Source: Halotia branconii CENA392 (lineage in GTDB: Bacteria > Cyanobacteriota > Cyanobacteriia > Cyanobacteriales > Nostocaceae). Taken from it: DNA of 64,000 nt. The translations under genes were made by a program, and so were the position numbers. The notes under the pieces are model-generated. The model was not told the DNA's origin, made no database searches, and worked only from the letters and a program-made list of their open reading frames with translations. The DNA lies in assembly GCF_029953635.1 (NCBI RefSeq), contig NZ_CP124544.1, positions 124,001-188,000 of the forward strand, read 5' to 3'. Shown here in pieces: positions 1 through 9,117 of this stretch. Each line of letters begins with the position of its first letter. Positions within the stretch are counted from its first letter, which is position 1.

Positions 1-1
1 T

Positions 2-631
2 TACAACATGATCGATGTCAATTACTTTTCCCCTGCTCCTTTATCTTTACATCTTCCTTTGCGGGTAGGACTAGTAGCTACTTTTGCTCGTTGGAAAGGT
101 CATGATATTTTTTTAAAAGCAATAGCTAACATTGTGCGATCGCGTCCTGATTTAAAGGTTCGTTTTTATATCGTCGGTGGAGCGATTTATCAAACTCGTG
201 GTTCTCAATTTTCTGAGCAAGAGTTAAAAAATCAAGCTTCAGATCTTGGGATTGCAGATAAAGTTGACTTTCTAGGTTTCCAGCAAGATATAGCAGAGAT
301 TTACCGTTGGTTAGATATAGTAGTTCATGCCAGTACCCAACCAGAACCATTTGGATTAGCAATAATAGAAGCTATGGCTTGTGGTAAACCAGTCATAGTA
401 TCCCAAGCAGGTGGAGCAGCCGAGCTATTTACTCACAATTATGATGCAATTGGTGTATCTCCAGGAGAACCAATTGCTCTGGCAGCAGCTATTTTAGACT
501 TGCTCGAAAATACCGAAAAGCGCCAAGCAATATCACAAAAAGCGAGGTATACAGCCACCGAACGTTTCAGTAATGAGGATTTAGCTCAAAAAATTATGGC
601 AGTATACAACTTTGTTTTAAATAGCAAGTAA
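2..631 (+). CDS. Glycosyltransferase, GT4 family (C-terminal part, cut by window edge)
   Basis: The reading frame is open to the left edge, so the N-terminal acceptor domain lies outside the window and the ATG at 8 is probably internal. What remains is a GT-B C-terminal (donor-nucleotide) domain. It opens with VGLVATFARWKGHD, the usual start of that domain, and contains the E-x7-E signature in EPFGLAIIEAMACGKPV, followed by a GGAAEL loop. Such enzymes transfer a sugar from a nucleotide-sugar to a growing surface polysaccharide on the cytoplasmic side of the membrane. The gene converges with the acyltransferase gene, and the two ends overlap by 15 bp. The acceptor and sugar cannot be read from the sequence. 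Confidence 0.88.
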   Translation, partial: YNMIDVNYFSPAPLSLHLPLRVGLVATFARWKGHDIFLKAIANIVRSRPDLKVRFYIVGGAIYQTRGSQFSEQELKNQASDLGIADKVDFLGFQQDIAEIYRWLDIVVHASTQPEPFGLAIIEAMACGKPVIVSQAGGAAELFTHNYDAIGVSPGEPIALAAAILDLLENTEKRQAISQKARYTATERFSNEDLAQKIMAVYNFVLNSK

Positions 632-1753
632 AAATCTGGCAGCAGTTTTATTTAGAGAAATTAAATGTGTAATTATTAGACTAATAAAAAATATTATCAT
701 AGAAAATATAATTAGCGTCAATGGTGATAACTCAAAAGCCCAAATTTTTGGATATAATTTAACCATAATTGGCAGAAAGCCAGCAGTTATCAAAGCATGT
801 GATAGATAGATTCCAAAACTAAAATAACCCAGTTTATTCGCAATTGAGCTAATTAATGTATTCTGAGAAATTAACCTAGATATTAAAATAGCATAAATAA
901 ACAACATATATGGTAAAAGTAAGTATAGTAAATGTATTTTAGATAGAAGAATTAAACCAATAAATAGGGGTACAAAAAGCCACAAAAGCAATTTAATTGA
1001 CAAATTTTTTGGGTCAACAAGCATATACTTATAAAGTATCTTTTGAGACTGATGTTTATTAATAATAATACTGAATATTATGTATGGTATACACTTGATT
1101 GACCAAGATAAAATAACAAGTATCAATCTCATAAACTGAAATAGCCATAAATTGGTAAATGATGATGTATCAATTATCTGTTTGAATGCAATTCCTTTTC
1201 CTAATACAAAATCATTTCCAGTCGTAGACATCAAATCAAAAATATAAATACTTAGCAAAAAACAAAAGATAAGTAAGAAATAGTTTTGAATATTTTTTAA
1301 AATTTTTGTGGTTAGAATTACAGCTAAACTACCACATAATAACATTGGTAGAAAATATAATTGGACTCCAGATGCACCGAAAAATATAATGTTGATTGGA
1401 TCAGCAACTAATCTATGGAAAGATTCTTGATTGCCTATTAATGAACCAATAAATCTCGCTAACAAATAAATTATTGTCCAAGCAAGGTAAGGAAATATAA
1501 TTCTTTTAGTGCGATTGTTTAGATATGCTTTTGTATTTTTCGATAAAAGCAAATTACTACTAAAGTAAAAAGAGGTTATCAAAAAAAAAGGAACGCAAAA
1601 AATAACAAAAAAATTAGAAAGAGCTAGAGCTTCTTCATCTCTAGGTATTTCTCCAAGTCCATGAATAACAACTACCCCAAAAGCAGCTATACCTCTAAAA
1701 AGATCAATTCCTAATAGTCTTTTGTTCTGAATGCCAGCATTTTGTAAGAGCAT
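617..1753 (-). CDS. Membrane acyltransferase 3 family protein
   Basis: A 378-residue integral membrane protein. It begins with RLLGIDLFRGIAAFGVVVIHG, the first helix of acyltransferase-3 (OafA/NodX/ExoZ-like) proteins, which carries the family's catalytic His (H31, in VVIHG). About ten hydrophobic segments follow, and a second conserved block, GIYLSHALI, sits near the end. Family members acetylate or succinylate sugars of exported polysaccharide. Its position between a glycosyltransferase and a Wzc-type regulator fits decoration of the exopolysaccharide made by this island. The acyl group and target sugar are unknown. The DNA is very AT-rich compared with its neighbours, a possible sign of separate origin. 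Confidence 0.85.
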   Translation of the reverse strand: MLLQNAGIQNKRLLGIDLFRGIAAFGVVVIHGLGEIPRDEEALALSNFFVIFCVPFFLITSFYFSSNLLLSKNTKAYLNNRTKRIIFPYLAWTIIYLLARFIGSLIGNQESFHRLVADPINIIFFGASGVQLYFLPMLLCGSLAVILTTKILKNIQNYFLLIFCFLLSIYIFDLMSTTGNDFVLGKGIAFKQIIDTSSFTNLWLFQFMRLILVILSWSIKCIPYIIFSIIINKHQSQKILYKYMLVDPKNLSIKLLLWLFVPLFIGLILLSKIHLLYLLLPYMLFIYAILISRLISQNTLISSIANKLGYFSFGIYLSHALITAGFLPIMVKLYPKIWAFELSPLTLIIFSMIIFFISLIITHLISLNKTAARFLLAI

Positions 1754-2032
1754 AAGTAACTATTGTTCATCATCGTATTAAATCTATATGCATGAGATAA
1801 AAAAGAGACAGAGAATAGGGAACTCTTCAGATTATTAAATCTAAATTGAGAACTTTTCACGGAGTATTAAATTTGTTGCATGAATCAAAAGCCCTCACCC
1901 TAAATACCTCTTTCGGCTTTGGAGAAGGGACTTTAAGATTGGCTCGCCTTCTTCCAAAACTGAGAGAATAGATTGTAGAATGAGGGCATACAAGAGGTTG
2001 GTTATGGAATTGAAAACTGCTGTAATTCACAT

Positions 2033-4120
2033 TTAAACTTTACTCATTGCGTAACCAGAATATTGCTGATTAGCTTTAATCCCATTAATTGCTATACCCA
2101 AAACATTTTGGTGAGCTTTCGCCAATAGTTCTTTAGAAAGAGAAATATTATCAGTATCAGCTACTCCTGGACGAACTACAAACAAAATTCCATTCGCCAG
2201 TTTGCCCAAAATAGTTGCATCAGCAGCTACCGTTAAAGGTGGAGTATCAATAATTACGAAATCATATTTTTGTGCGACTTGTCCGACAAATACAGCCATT
2301 TGGCTGGAATCAAGCAGTGCAGCAGGGTTGTTATTTAATTCACCAGCAGTTAAAACTTCCAGGTTGGGTACAACTTCAGTAACAGCTTCTTCCAAATCAG
2401 ACTGGTTTCTCAAAACGTGACTTAACCCCACCTCATTTGAGATTTTCCAGATTTTGTATTGACTAGGATTACGTAAATCTGCATCTACTAACAAAACCTT
2501 ACGTCCAAGTTGAGACATAGAAACAGCTAAGTTAGCAGCAATTGTCGATTTACCTTCTTTAGGTACAGCGCTCGATACCACAGTAACTTTGATTGGTTGC
2601 TCTGAATTAAAAACTCTTAGGTTAGTTTGCAGCATCCTAAAAGCTTCGCTGACAGGAGAATTAGGTTTATCTTTAACGATTAATTCTGGGATAAGATTCC
2701 CATTATTGAACGGCGGAATATAACCAAGTAAAGTGTACCCCAATAAATCTTTAGCCGATTGAGTAGTTTTGACAGTTTTATCAAATTTTTCCAAGACAAA
2801 AGCAGTGGCTGCACCCAGCACAAGACCACCAATTAGCCCTTGCAATAAGTTTATATATTGACGGCTTTTAATTGGTACTCCTGGAATTAATGCAGGTGTC
2901 ACAACCAAAGCATTACTTACCTGTAGATTTTCTGCCACTTGCAGTTCTTGATATCGAGCTAGAAGGTTTTGATAGCTGGTATCAGTTGCGCTTATTTCAC
3001 GCTCTAGCTGGCGTTGCTGCAATTCTAGCTGTGGCAAGGTATTAGCTCTTTGTCTGTAAGATACAATGACTTGACTTAAAGCTTTCAACCGCACTTGTAA
3101 ACTAAGACGTTCCGCCTCAACGCTAGCATAGTTCCCTAAGATTCCCTGTTGCAGACCTTGACCTCTAAGCTGCACAATGTTTTCAGGATTTTTGCTTTGA
3201 TTTAAACGTCCTGCGCTACCTATAAAACTTTGTTCTATGCGCCTTTTTAGTTCTTTTTTGAGAACAACTTCTTGTTCTTTGAGGTTAATGACTGTAGGGT
3301 GAGTATCTGTCAAACGTAGCCTCATAAGTTCAAGTTTTTGTTGGGCATCTTGCAACTGTCCGAGAACTAAAGTAGTTGATGGAGACTCACCTACAAAACC
3401 AGCAACTACAGCCTCCTGGGAACTCACACCAAATAGTTGCTTAATTGATTCCATCCGTGCGGTTTGAGAGGCTAAATCTGATCTAGTTGCAGCCATTTGT
3501 CTGTCTAAATCAGTAAGAATTGCAATGCTCGATGCTGCTTCTGCTTTCAGGTCTAAAACTCTGTTCTGTTGTTTAAAAACTTGCAACCTTTGTTCAGCTT
3601 CTTGTAATGCAGCTTTCCTCAGCGGTAGCTGTTGAGCAATAAAGTCTCTGGCTGACCTAGTTTGAGCGCGGTTGGCATTGATATCATTTTCTATATAGAC
3701 CTTCATTAAGGTATTGACAATTGAAGCAGCCTTTCTGGGGTCTGTATCTACATAAGAAAGTTCTAGAATATCAGTATTTTCTAGATTTTTTACTTTTAGC
3801 TCGTTTAAGAATGCAAAAGGGTTGATATTCAAGTGGAGAGCGTTGATAGTCCTTTCGGCTATGGGCAAAGAACGCAGAACTGCAACTTCAGTTCCCATAG
3901 GTCTACCACTTACCGAACTCTCTAACTGTCCTAATTGGTTGCCGACTCCAGTAAGCGAAGAAGTAGAGTTCTTTTTTAAGACTAGTTGGCTGGTTGCTTG
4001 ATAAACTGGCGTTTCTATTACAGTTTTAACTATAGCTAATGTCAAAAGTAGCCCAAAAACTATAGAAGCAGGCAACCATCGACGCTTTAGAATCGCCCAA
4101 TATTGCAAATGTTCTTCCAT
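2033..4120 (-). CDS. Wzc-type polysaccharide co-polymerase / tyrosine autokinase
   Basis: 695 residues. The N-terminal Wzz domain has a transmembrane helix at about 17-37. A long periplasmic coiled-coil region (about 140-400) follows, then a second helix (about 429-448). The cytoplasmic BY-kinase domain has Walker A VPKEGKST (Lys about 523), Walker A' LLVDADLRNP (about 543) and Walker B VIIDTPPL (about 627). The C-terminus carries only a short tyrosine-poor tail with Y687 and Y690, rather than the long tyrosine cluster of enterobacterial Wzc. The family controls chain length and export in Wzx/Wzy-dependent pathways, which matches the flippase and polymerase genes at 23-32 kb. The ATG at 4120 is followed directly by the typical N-terminal sequence. 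No partner phosphatase gene is in the window. Confidence 0.92.
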   Translation of the reverse strand: MEEHLQYWAILKRRWLPASIVFGLLLTLAIVKTVIETPVYQATSQLVLKKNSTSSLTGVGNQLGQLESSVSGRPMGTEVAVLRSLPIAERTINALHLNINPFAFLNELKVKNLENTDILELSYVDTDPRKAASIVNTLMKVYIENDINANRAQTRSARDFIAQQLPLRKAALQEAEQRLQVFKQQNRVLDLKAEAASSIAILTDLDRQMAATRSDLASQTARMESIKQLFGVSSQEAVVAGFVGESPSTTLVLGQLQDAQQKLELMRLRLTDTHPTVINLKEQEVVLKKELKRRIEQSFIGSAGRLNQSKNPENIVQLRGQGLQQGILGNYASVEAERLSLQVRLKALSQVIVSYRQRANTLPQLELQQRQLEREISATDTSYQNLLARYQELQVAENLQVSNALVVTPALIPGVPIKSRQYINLLQGLIGGLVLGAATAFVLEKFDKTVKTTQSAKDLLGYTLLGYIPPFNNGNLIPELIVKDKPNSPVSEAFRMLQTNLRVFNSEQPIKVTVVSSAVPKEGKSTIAANLAVSMSQLGRKVLLVDADLRNPSQYKIWKISNEVGLSHVLRNQSDLEEAVTEVVPNLEVLTAGELNNNPAALLDSSQMAVFVGQVAQKYDFVIIDTPPLTVAADATILGKLANGILFVVRPGVADTDNISLSKELLAKAHQNVLGIAINGIKANQQYSGYAMSKV

Positions 4121-4225
4121 ATCTTTTGCTAGTTACTAGCTTGAATAGTGTTTTGCTTTATCCAATACATGAATATTTTGTAAAGTTCGTAGTGAGGACT
4201 TTAGTCCTCAAAAGTATGAGGGCTG

Positions 4226-4373
4226 AGAGGATGTCTCAAAAGTATACACGAGGTATAAATTTCTGATTTTGAGCGTCATGAAGTAGAACGTAGTATCCCA
4301 CATAGGAGAGAAGAATCACTCCGTATCCGGCGCAAGTGACAGCATGACATTTTTGGCTTTTTAGACATCCTCT
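4226..4373. mobile_element. Small non-coding element with terminal inverted repeats (MITE-like)
   Basis: A 148-bp stretch begins with AGAGGATGTCTCAAAAG and ends with the inverted counterpart CTTTTTAGACATCCTCT, so the outer 11 bp match perfectly. There is no coding capacity. It lies in the 613-bp gap between the kinase gene and the first PEP-CTERM gene. No clear target-site duplication could be identified. The remainder of this gap is the promoter and leader described separately. Confidence 0.6.
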
Positions 4374-4504
4374 AAAGTCTTCACTATGAAATCTTTACTA
4401 TTTGGCATTGGAAGTAGGACAATCCTATACGAAAAATAAATAATCAGACCTAGTAAAAATACTGAAATGACTCAGAATAAATCCGCTTGTGAATGATTTT
4501 TAGA

Positions 4505-4712
4505 GTCTATATTACTTACGTATGTGTTGTGTATAAAAAGTATTGACACGTATATATTTTATGGCTAGAATGTACAAAATTCGATAAGAACTAAATACAC
4601 ACGCAAATTAGTAGCTACAAAAACTGAAAACATCTATTTTTAAAGAAAAATTAGGCTCACTACTACTGCTCTTTTATGTGCTGTCTTGGTCTGATTGTTT
4701 TTAGTTTTTAAG
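4505..4712 (+). repeat. Duplicated promoter/leader module, copy 1
   Basis: About 205 bp upstream of the first PEP-CTERM gene recur at 5715-5920 upstream of the second, at roughly 75-80% identity by eye. The shared text includes TACACACGC, GCTGTCTTGGTCTGATTG and GTTTTTAGTTTT. The conservation extends well beyond the promoter, through a long 5' leader, so the module was duplicated together with the gene or the leader itself is under selection. Confidence 0.75.
4543..4571 (+). promoter_or_regulatory. Sigma-70 type promoter of the first PEP-CTERM gene
   Basis: TTGACA (4543-4548) and TAGAAT (4566-4571) are separated by exactly 17 bp. The same arrangement, TTGACA-17-TAGGAT, occurs in the duplicated module at 5746-5774. 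Transcription from here would give a 5' leader of about 155 nt before the ATG at 4734. A TTACGTA motif lies about 28 bp upstream of the -35 box and is a candidate activator site. Confidence 0.7.
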
Positions 4713-4733
4713 TAATAAGAGGTAGAATTTTCT

Positions 4734-5342
4734 ATGAAACTTTTTCAGATTTCAGTATTAGTTAGTGTTGCAACTGTTACGAGTATTCTTGCTACAACAT
4801 CTCCATCTCAAGCTCTATCAAAGACTTTTAATCTGAACTTAGTATTACAATCTGGTACTGGCTCTGCAACAGGAACAGCGACTTTTGACGATAGTTTGTT
4901 AACACCTAACCAGTACATAGCTAGTACGAGTAGTACGGCAGGATTAGATGGATTTCAAATCAATTTTACAGGTTTATTATCTACACCTAGTGCTACAACC
5001 TTTACATTATCTGATTTGACTGGGTGGATATTGACCACGAATTCTAGTAGTCAAATAACTGACCTTAACTTTTTTATGAATTCTCCAAAAACAAACGCAA
5101 ATGGTCTTTCAATACAAGGGGTTAGTCCCTTCACTTTGAACGTATATCAAGGCAACTCCAGTGGTTCAGCAATTGCCCAATTTGGCATTAACCCTACAGA
5201 AGCAGTTCCCTTCGACATACCTGGAGGTGCTACAATTCCGGCAGTGGGTGGGCTACTAGCTTTGGGATTGATGAGAAAAGCCAGAAAGAGCATAGCATCA
5301 AGTACCCGCGTCTCTCATCCCATCAGCGAGATGGTTAGTTAG
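4734..5342 (+). CDS. Small secreted protein with cyanobacterial PEP-CTERM-type sorting signal (1)
   Basis: 202 residues. An N-terminal signal peptide (MKLFQISVLVSVATVTSILA, cleavage likely after SQA at about 28) precedes a Ser/Thr/Gly-rich, probably beta-rich mature part. The C-terminus has the cyanobacterial sorting signal: VPFDIPGGATIPAVGG, a hydrophobic helix (LLALGLM) and a basic RKARK cluster, plus a 13-residue extension. Exosortases recognise and cleave such signals at the outer side of the membrane, and a fused cyanoexosortase is encoded at 16.9 kb. The start is set by the signal peptide and a purine-rich GAGG 15 bp upstream. Biological role of the mature domain unknown. Confidence 0.85.
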   Translation: MKLFQISVLVSVATVTSILATTSPSQALSKTFNLNLVLQSGTGSATGTATFDDSLLTPNQYIASTSSTAGLDGFQINFTGLLSTPSATTFTLSDLTGWILTTNSSSQITDLNFFMNSPKTNANGLSIQGVSPFTLNVYQGNSSGSAIAQFGINPTEAVPFDIPGGATIPAVGGLLALGLMRKARKSIASSTRVSHPISEMVS

Positions 5343-5745
5343 GTTAAATTTTGCCACCGCTCAATTTGCTGTCATCATTGCAATTAAAACAGGTCAGCTT
5401 TGGCGTTGCATATTTGCAGAATAATTTAATTGATTTTATGGGATGGGTGTTTTGCTCGTCCTTTAATTTTTAAGTAGACAAGATACTTATCCAGTTGGCA
5501 TTTAAACTACATCTATTTTAAGGAACGTAGGCGCAGCCTTCTTGAAGGGTAAACCAACATTATCAACCGTTCGTTGGGTAAAACGATCGCTCCATCCAAC
5601 CTACCATTCTTATCCTATAAGTATTGAGTGCGATTGTTTTGTTCCTCTCTATGAAACACTGGGCGATCGCAATCCCATATTACATCTAATTACATCTGCC
5701 TACTTCAAGTCTAGAATACTTACGTAGTTGTTTATGTATACAAAA

Positions 5746-5774
5746 TTGACAATAATCTATTTTCTGGCTAGGAT
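5746..5774 (+). promoter_or_regulatory. Sigma-70 type promoter of the second PEP-CTERM gene; rest of gap 5343-6008
   Basis: TTGACA (5746-5751), 17 bp, TAGGAT (5769-5774), in the second copy (5715-5920) of the duplicated leader module. The leader would be about 225 nt. It ends in TTATTGGAGAACTTTG, a strong Shine-Dalgarno (GGAG) also present before the genes at 13622 and 15234. The first part of the gap (5343-5700) contains HIP1-like sequence and a short dispersed GGCGCAGCC repeat, but no gene I can support. Confidence 0.7.
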
Positions 5775-6008
5775 GTACCAAATTCAATGTATAACCAAGT
5801 ACACACGCGAATTGGTAGCCATAAAAGCTGAAAACATTTGTTCTTAGAAAAAAATTAGGCTGACTGCTACTGCTCTTTTCTGTGCTGTCTTAGTCTGATT
5901 GTTTTTAGTTTTCAATTACAGGTCATCTTGATTTTGCTGTTTTTCAGTTTATGTTCTTTTCTTTGACAACAGCAGAACAATCTTAATTCGTTTTATTGGA
6001 GAACTTTG

Positions 6009-6584
6009 ATGAAGCTATTTCGTATTCTTCCATTAATTTTTAGTAGTGTTTCTGCTAGTATCCTTGCCAGTACATCCCCAGCCCACGCTATCACATGGAA
6101 CTTTTCTATTAGTGGTAGTGGTGGTAACTATACTGGAACATTTGATACCACTGGAAATACTGGATCACAAAAATACACTAACCTAAGCTTTACAAATGTT
6201 GGTTCAGGGATAGTATACACACAAGATCCTAATGACACGTATAGAACCATCCAATTTAATGCTCCGAATATTTTCACCGCAGGCACGCAACTAAGAGGGG
6301 TAAACTCTGCGTTCTTGAATACTTCCAATTACGGACGGAATTTTGGAAACTTTCAAACAGGGACAACTTCAGGTACAGGTTATCAAGTATTTATTAGTAG
6401 TGTTGAGTATTATACTAATCCAAGCTCATCAGTGTCTAGTCTAGGTTCTGGAACTATGTCTTATTCTACGGCAGCAGTTCCTTTTGACATGCCTGGAGGT
6501 TCAACAATACCCGTATTAGGCGGGCTATTAGCTTTGGGCTTGATGAGAAAAGTCAGAAAGAGCATAGCATCCCTAGTTGTCTAA
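6009..6584 (+). CDS. Small secreted protein with cyanobacterial PEP-CTERM-type sorting signal (2)
   Basis: 191 residues from the ATG at 6009; a TTG just before it is in frame, but the ATG has GGAG 8 bp upstream. A signal peptide runs up to the AHA site at about 27. The mature domain is rich in Gly, Ser, Thr and Asn, and the sorting signal is VPFDMPGGSTIPVLGG, LLALGLMRK and a basic end. The tail is shorter than in the other three family members, stopping about ten residues after the basic cluster. It is a probable substrate of the cyanoexosortase at 16916-18484. Confidence 0.85.
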   Translation: MKLFRILPLIFSSVSASILASTSPAHAITWNFSISGSGGNYTGTFDTTGNTGSQKYTNLSFTNVGSGIVYTQDPNDTYRTIQFNAPNIFTAGTQLRGVNSAFLNTSNYGRNFGNFQTGTTSGTGYQVFISSVEYYTNPSSSVSSLGSGTMSYSTAAVPFDMPGGSTIPVLGGLLALGLMRKVRKSIASLVV

Positions 6585-6936
6585 TTGGTATGAAAGAGCT
6601 TGAGATTCAAGGATAGTAAGAATTTCTGTATGTTCATTGACCAAAGCTTGTATTGCACTAATTGGGTCATGATGAAGGCGATATTTGCGTTGGCGAGGAG
6701 CTTCTGCAAAAGCTAATCTACGACGTTGAACTTTATACTCCGTTATAAATATTTGCTGGATTGATTTGCTCAAGTAACTGTTTTTCACTTTCAGCCAGAA
6801 AAAGAACTTGATATTGACCTTGCATCACGTAATTCGGCAGTTGATTTGCGCCCACTAATCCGCCGCTGGTGACGACGCAAATGGCTAAACATAGCTTCCA
6901 TTTTGAGATTATCTGGTGGCAAGCCAGGGATGTCAT
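6580..6936 (-). pseudogene. Relic of a coding region, probably a transposase tail
   Basis: On the minus strand this stretch reads as frame-shifted pieces, one ending in ILTILESQALSYQLDN. A second, more decayed copy lies at 34741-34905, where ILESQ/MLESQTLTYQLDS and LA(F/L)AEAP blocks can be aligned. Two scattered copies with frame breaks suggest a decayed mobile gene. The IS4 element inserted at 6939 truncates it on the right. The family was not recognised. Confidence 0.4.
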
Positions 6937-6938
6937 AG

Positions 6939-8546
6939 GAATGGCACTAAGAAAAGCTCTAAGCTATGCGGAGTAGAAGCTACAGCTTGAATGCCCACTC
7001 GCGTAGTCATGGCATGAGTCAGGCGATCGCTTCCTCCAAGATGATGTATAGTTGCCCCAACAATTTTTGAAGGTAGAAAAAGCTTACTCGTCCGTGAAAT
7101 ACTGTGTTTGAGACGAATAAGCTAAAACCAAAATTATTACTACTGTGACATTACGAGTACAAATTCTCAAGGACAAATTTAGTCAGAGTTTAGGGCTACC
7201 TTTTAAAGAACTATTGCCGGAATCAGCAATAAAACTTGCAATATCCGAGCTAAAAATTAAATATAAAAAGCGGTTATTTGACCCGTTAATAACTTTATGG
7301 GCATTTTTATCGCAAGTACTAGATACTGATAAAACTTGCCACAATGCTGTAAGTAAAATAATTGCACATTTGGCAGAATCAGAGTTAGAAATTCCATCAA
7401 CTGATACGAGTGGTTACTGCCAAGCTAGGGCGAGACTCCCAGAAAAATTATTGGAGAAACTCTTCAATTATTCAGCACAAAATCTAGAAGAGAAAGTGAC
7501 AGAAGAAAACTTATGGTGTGGTCGGAATGTGAAAGTGATAGATGGTTCGACTGTCTCCATGCCAGACACTGTAGAGAATCAAAAACAATACCCTCAACCT
7601 AGTAGTCAACAAACCGGATGTGGATTCCCAATTGCCAAAATTGGGGTGATATTCAGTTTAGCTACAGGAGCCGCTATTGCTTTATGTATCGATGTTCTGA
7701 ACACCCATGATATTAAATTAGCAAGGAGATTGTACAGTTTTCTCAAACCAAATGATGTGCTTTTAGGGGATAGAGCGTTTTGCGCTTATGCTGATCTGTT
7801 TGCTATTAAACAACTTGATTGTGATGCTATATTTCGTAAGCATTCATCTCGCACAACTACTATGCGAAAAGGTAAAATTATTGGAGATTGTGACAAATTA
7901 GTTACTTGGTATAAGCCTAAAAGTTGTCCAAAAGGTTTGAGTAAAGATGAATTTGATGCTCTACCTAAAAATATAACTGTGCGAGAGATTTATTATTACA
8001 TTGTTATTCCTGGTTTTCGCACAGGGCGAGTTAGCTTAATTACTACTCTTTTAGATAAAGCAACTTATTCTACTCTGGATATTGTTGGACTTTACGGTAA
8101 ACGGTGGGATGTTAAACTAGATTTAAGACATTTAAAAACTACTTTGGGTATGGATATTTTACGATGTAAATCTCCTTCCATGATCCGCAAAGAAATTCAT
8201 GTTTATTTACTGGCTTACAATTTAATTCGGAGCTTAATGTGGTCGGCTGGGATTACTCACAATACTCCTCCAAATCGTTTATCGCTTCAAGGTACTCGAC
8301 ATCATTTACTGAATTTTATTCCTAAATTGGAAACTGCTCACTCTCAAAAACGCATCCGACTTTATCGTAGTTTGCTGAAAATTATTGTTCACAAGGTTGT
8401 CCCCGACCGTCCTGCACGCACCGAACCACGAGTCACCAAACGCCGCCCCAAAGCTTATCCCAGATTGACCAAACCCCGGCATGAATTACGCAAACAATTA
8501 CAAACTGCTTAATTAATAAGCATTTCGGCTTTTCTTAGTGCCATTC
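6939..8546 (+). mobile_element. IS4-family insertion sequence, complete ends
   Basis: A 1608-bp element bounded by perfect 19-bp inverted repeats (GAATGGCACTAAGAAAAGC at 6939-6957, and its complement at 8528-8546). It is flanked by an 11-bp direct repeat GGATGTCATAG (6928-6938 and 8547-8557). That target-site length is usual for IS4-family elements. The intact duplication shows a simple and fairly recent insertion. One transposase gene fills the element. Confidence 0.93.
7145..8512 (+). CDS. IS4-family transposase with altered catalytic residue
   Basis: 455 residues with the DDE fold of IS4 transposases: D133 in VIDGSTVSM, D209 in LLGDRAF and the C-terminal YREK region. In that signature (Y-x2-R-x3-E-x6-K) the sequence reads YGKRWDVKLDLRHLK. 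Position 324, which should be the third catalytic acid (Glu), is therefore Lys (codon AAA; a single G-to-A change from GAA). Tyr, Arg and the final Lys are in place. Translation probably starts at the GTG at 7145, since no better ATG precedes the conserved N-terminal region. The protein is full length but predicted to be inactive. Confidence 0.92.
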   Translation: MTLRVQILKDKFSQSLGLPFKELLPESAIKLAISELKIKYKKRLFDPLITLWAFLSQVLDTDKTCHNAVSKIIAHLAESELEIPSTDTSGYCQARARLPEKLLEKLFNYSAQNLEEKVTEENLWCGRNVKVIDGSTVSMPDTVENQKQYPQPSSQQTGCGFPIAKIGVIFSLATGAAIALCIDVLNTHDIKLARRLYSFLKPNDVLLGDRAFCAYADLFAIKQLDCDAIFRKHSSRTTTMRKGKIIGDCDKLVTWYKPKSCPKGLSKDEFDALPKNITVREIYYYIVIPGFRTGRVSLITTLLDKATYSTLDIVGLYGKRWDVKLDLRHLKTTLGMDILRCKSPSMIRKEIHVYLLAYNLIRSLMWSAGITHNTPPNRLSLQGTRHHLLNFIPKLETAHSQKRIRLYRSLLKIIVHKVVPDRPARTEPRVTKRRPKAYPRLTKPRHELRKQLQTA

Positions 8547-8629
8547 GGATGTCATAGCAGTGCGATAAATTAGTATCGTGGCACAAAGCAGGTCATGAAC
8601 GAGTATTCAGGTTTGAACAGTTGGATAGC

Positions 8630-9059
8630 AATCGTTAACCAAAAGCTACCACACCTAAGTCGGCCACAAGGGAAAGTTTTGGCAATGTGGATGGAATGCG
8701 CTCTTGGATTGAATGCGGTTTCAAGGATACTAAACGTGGTGGACTACACTGGCATTTGACCAAAATCACTGACACCAAACGTGCCGAACGACATTGGTTA
8801 GCCATCGCTGTGGCTACTTTCTGGCTGGTCGGTGTTGGCAATGAGGCTGATGCTACATAGTAATAGTAGTTATGATGACTTGCCACCAACTCACATAGCA
8901 CGTACTCAGCCACCAGCTAAAAAACCAACACGTTTTTTAAGTTGTTTTCGACGTGGTTTTATTCAGATTATTGTTGCCTTGTTACTCGCTCAACCTTTGC
9001 CTGTTGCTAGCTTCTTCCCTGAATCTTGGAGAAGTCCCACTGCTTTCTCATCTGCTTAA
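8630..9059 (+). pseudogene. 3' remnant of another DDE transposase gene, frameshifted
   Basis: Two overlapping frames together read like the end of a cyanobacterial DDE transposase. The first has MRSWIECGFKDTKRGG and RAERHWLAIAVATFWLVGVG up to a stop at 8858-8860. The second continues with PPTHIARTQPPAKKPTRF, then SCFRRGF and PLPVASFFPESW up to the stop at about 9059. The catalytic Glu region (IECGFKDTKRGG) is present, the N-terminal half is missing, and there is at least one frameshift. It lies directly beyond the IS4 element. Confidence 0.7.
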
Positions 9060-9117
9060 ACAAAAAACCTACCCTTGAAAGCCCTGCCCTCTGCTCCTTT
9101 TCCTAATAACTGACTTT

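Noticed and set aside
1891..1987. GCCCTCA and TGAGGGC about 90 bp apart, possible second MITE
   Set aside because: Only seven matching bases and no further symmetry or flanking duplication; too weak to call.
5542..5727. 61-codon open frame on the plus strand between PEP-CTERM genes
   Set aside because: No ribosome binding site, contains HIP1 and dispersed-repeat sequence, and overlaps the conserved promoter module.
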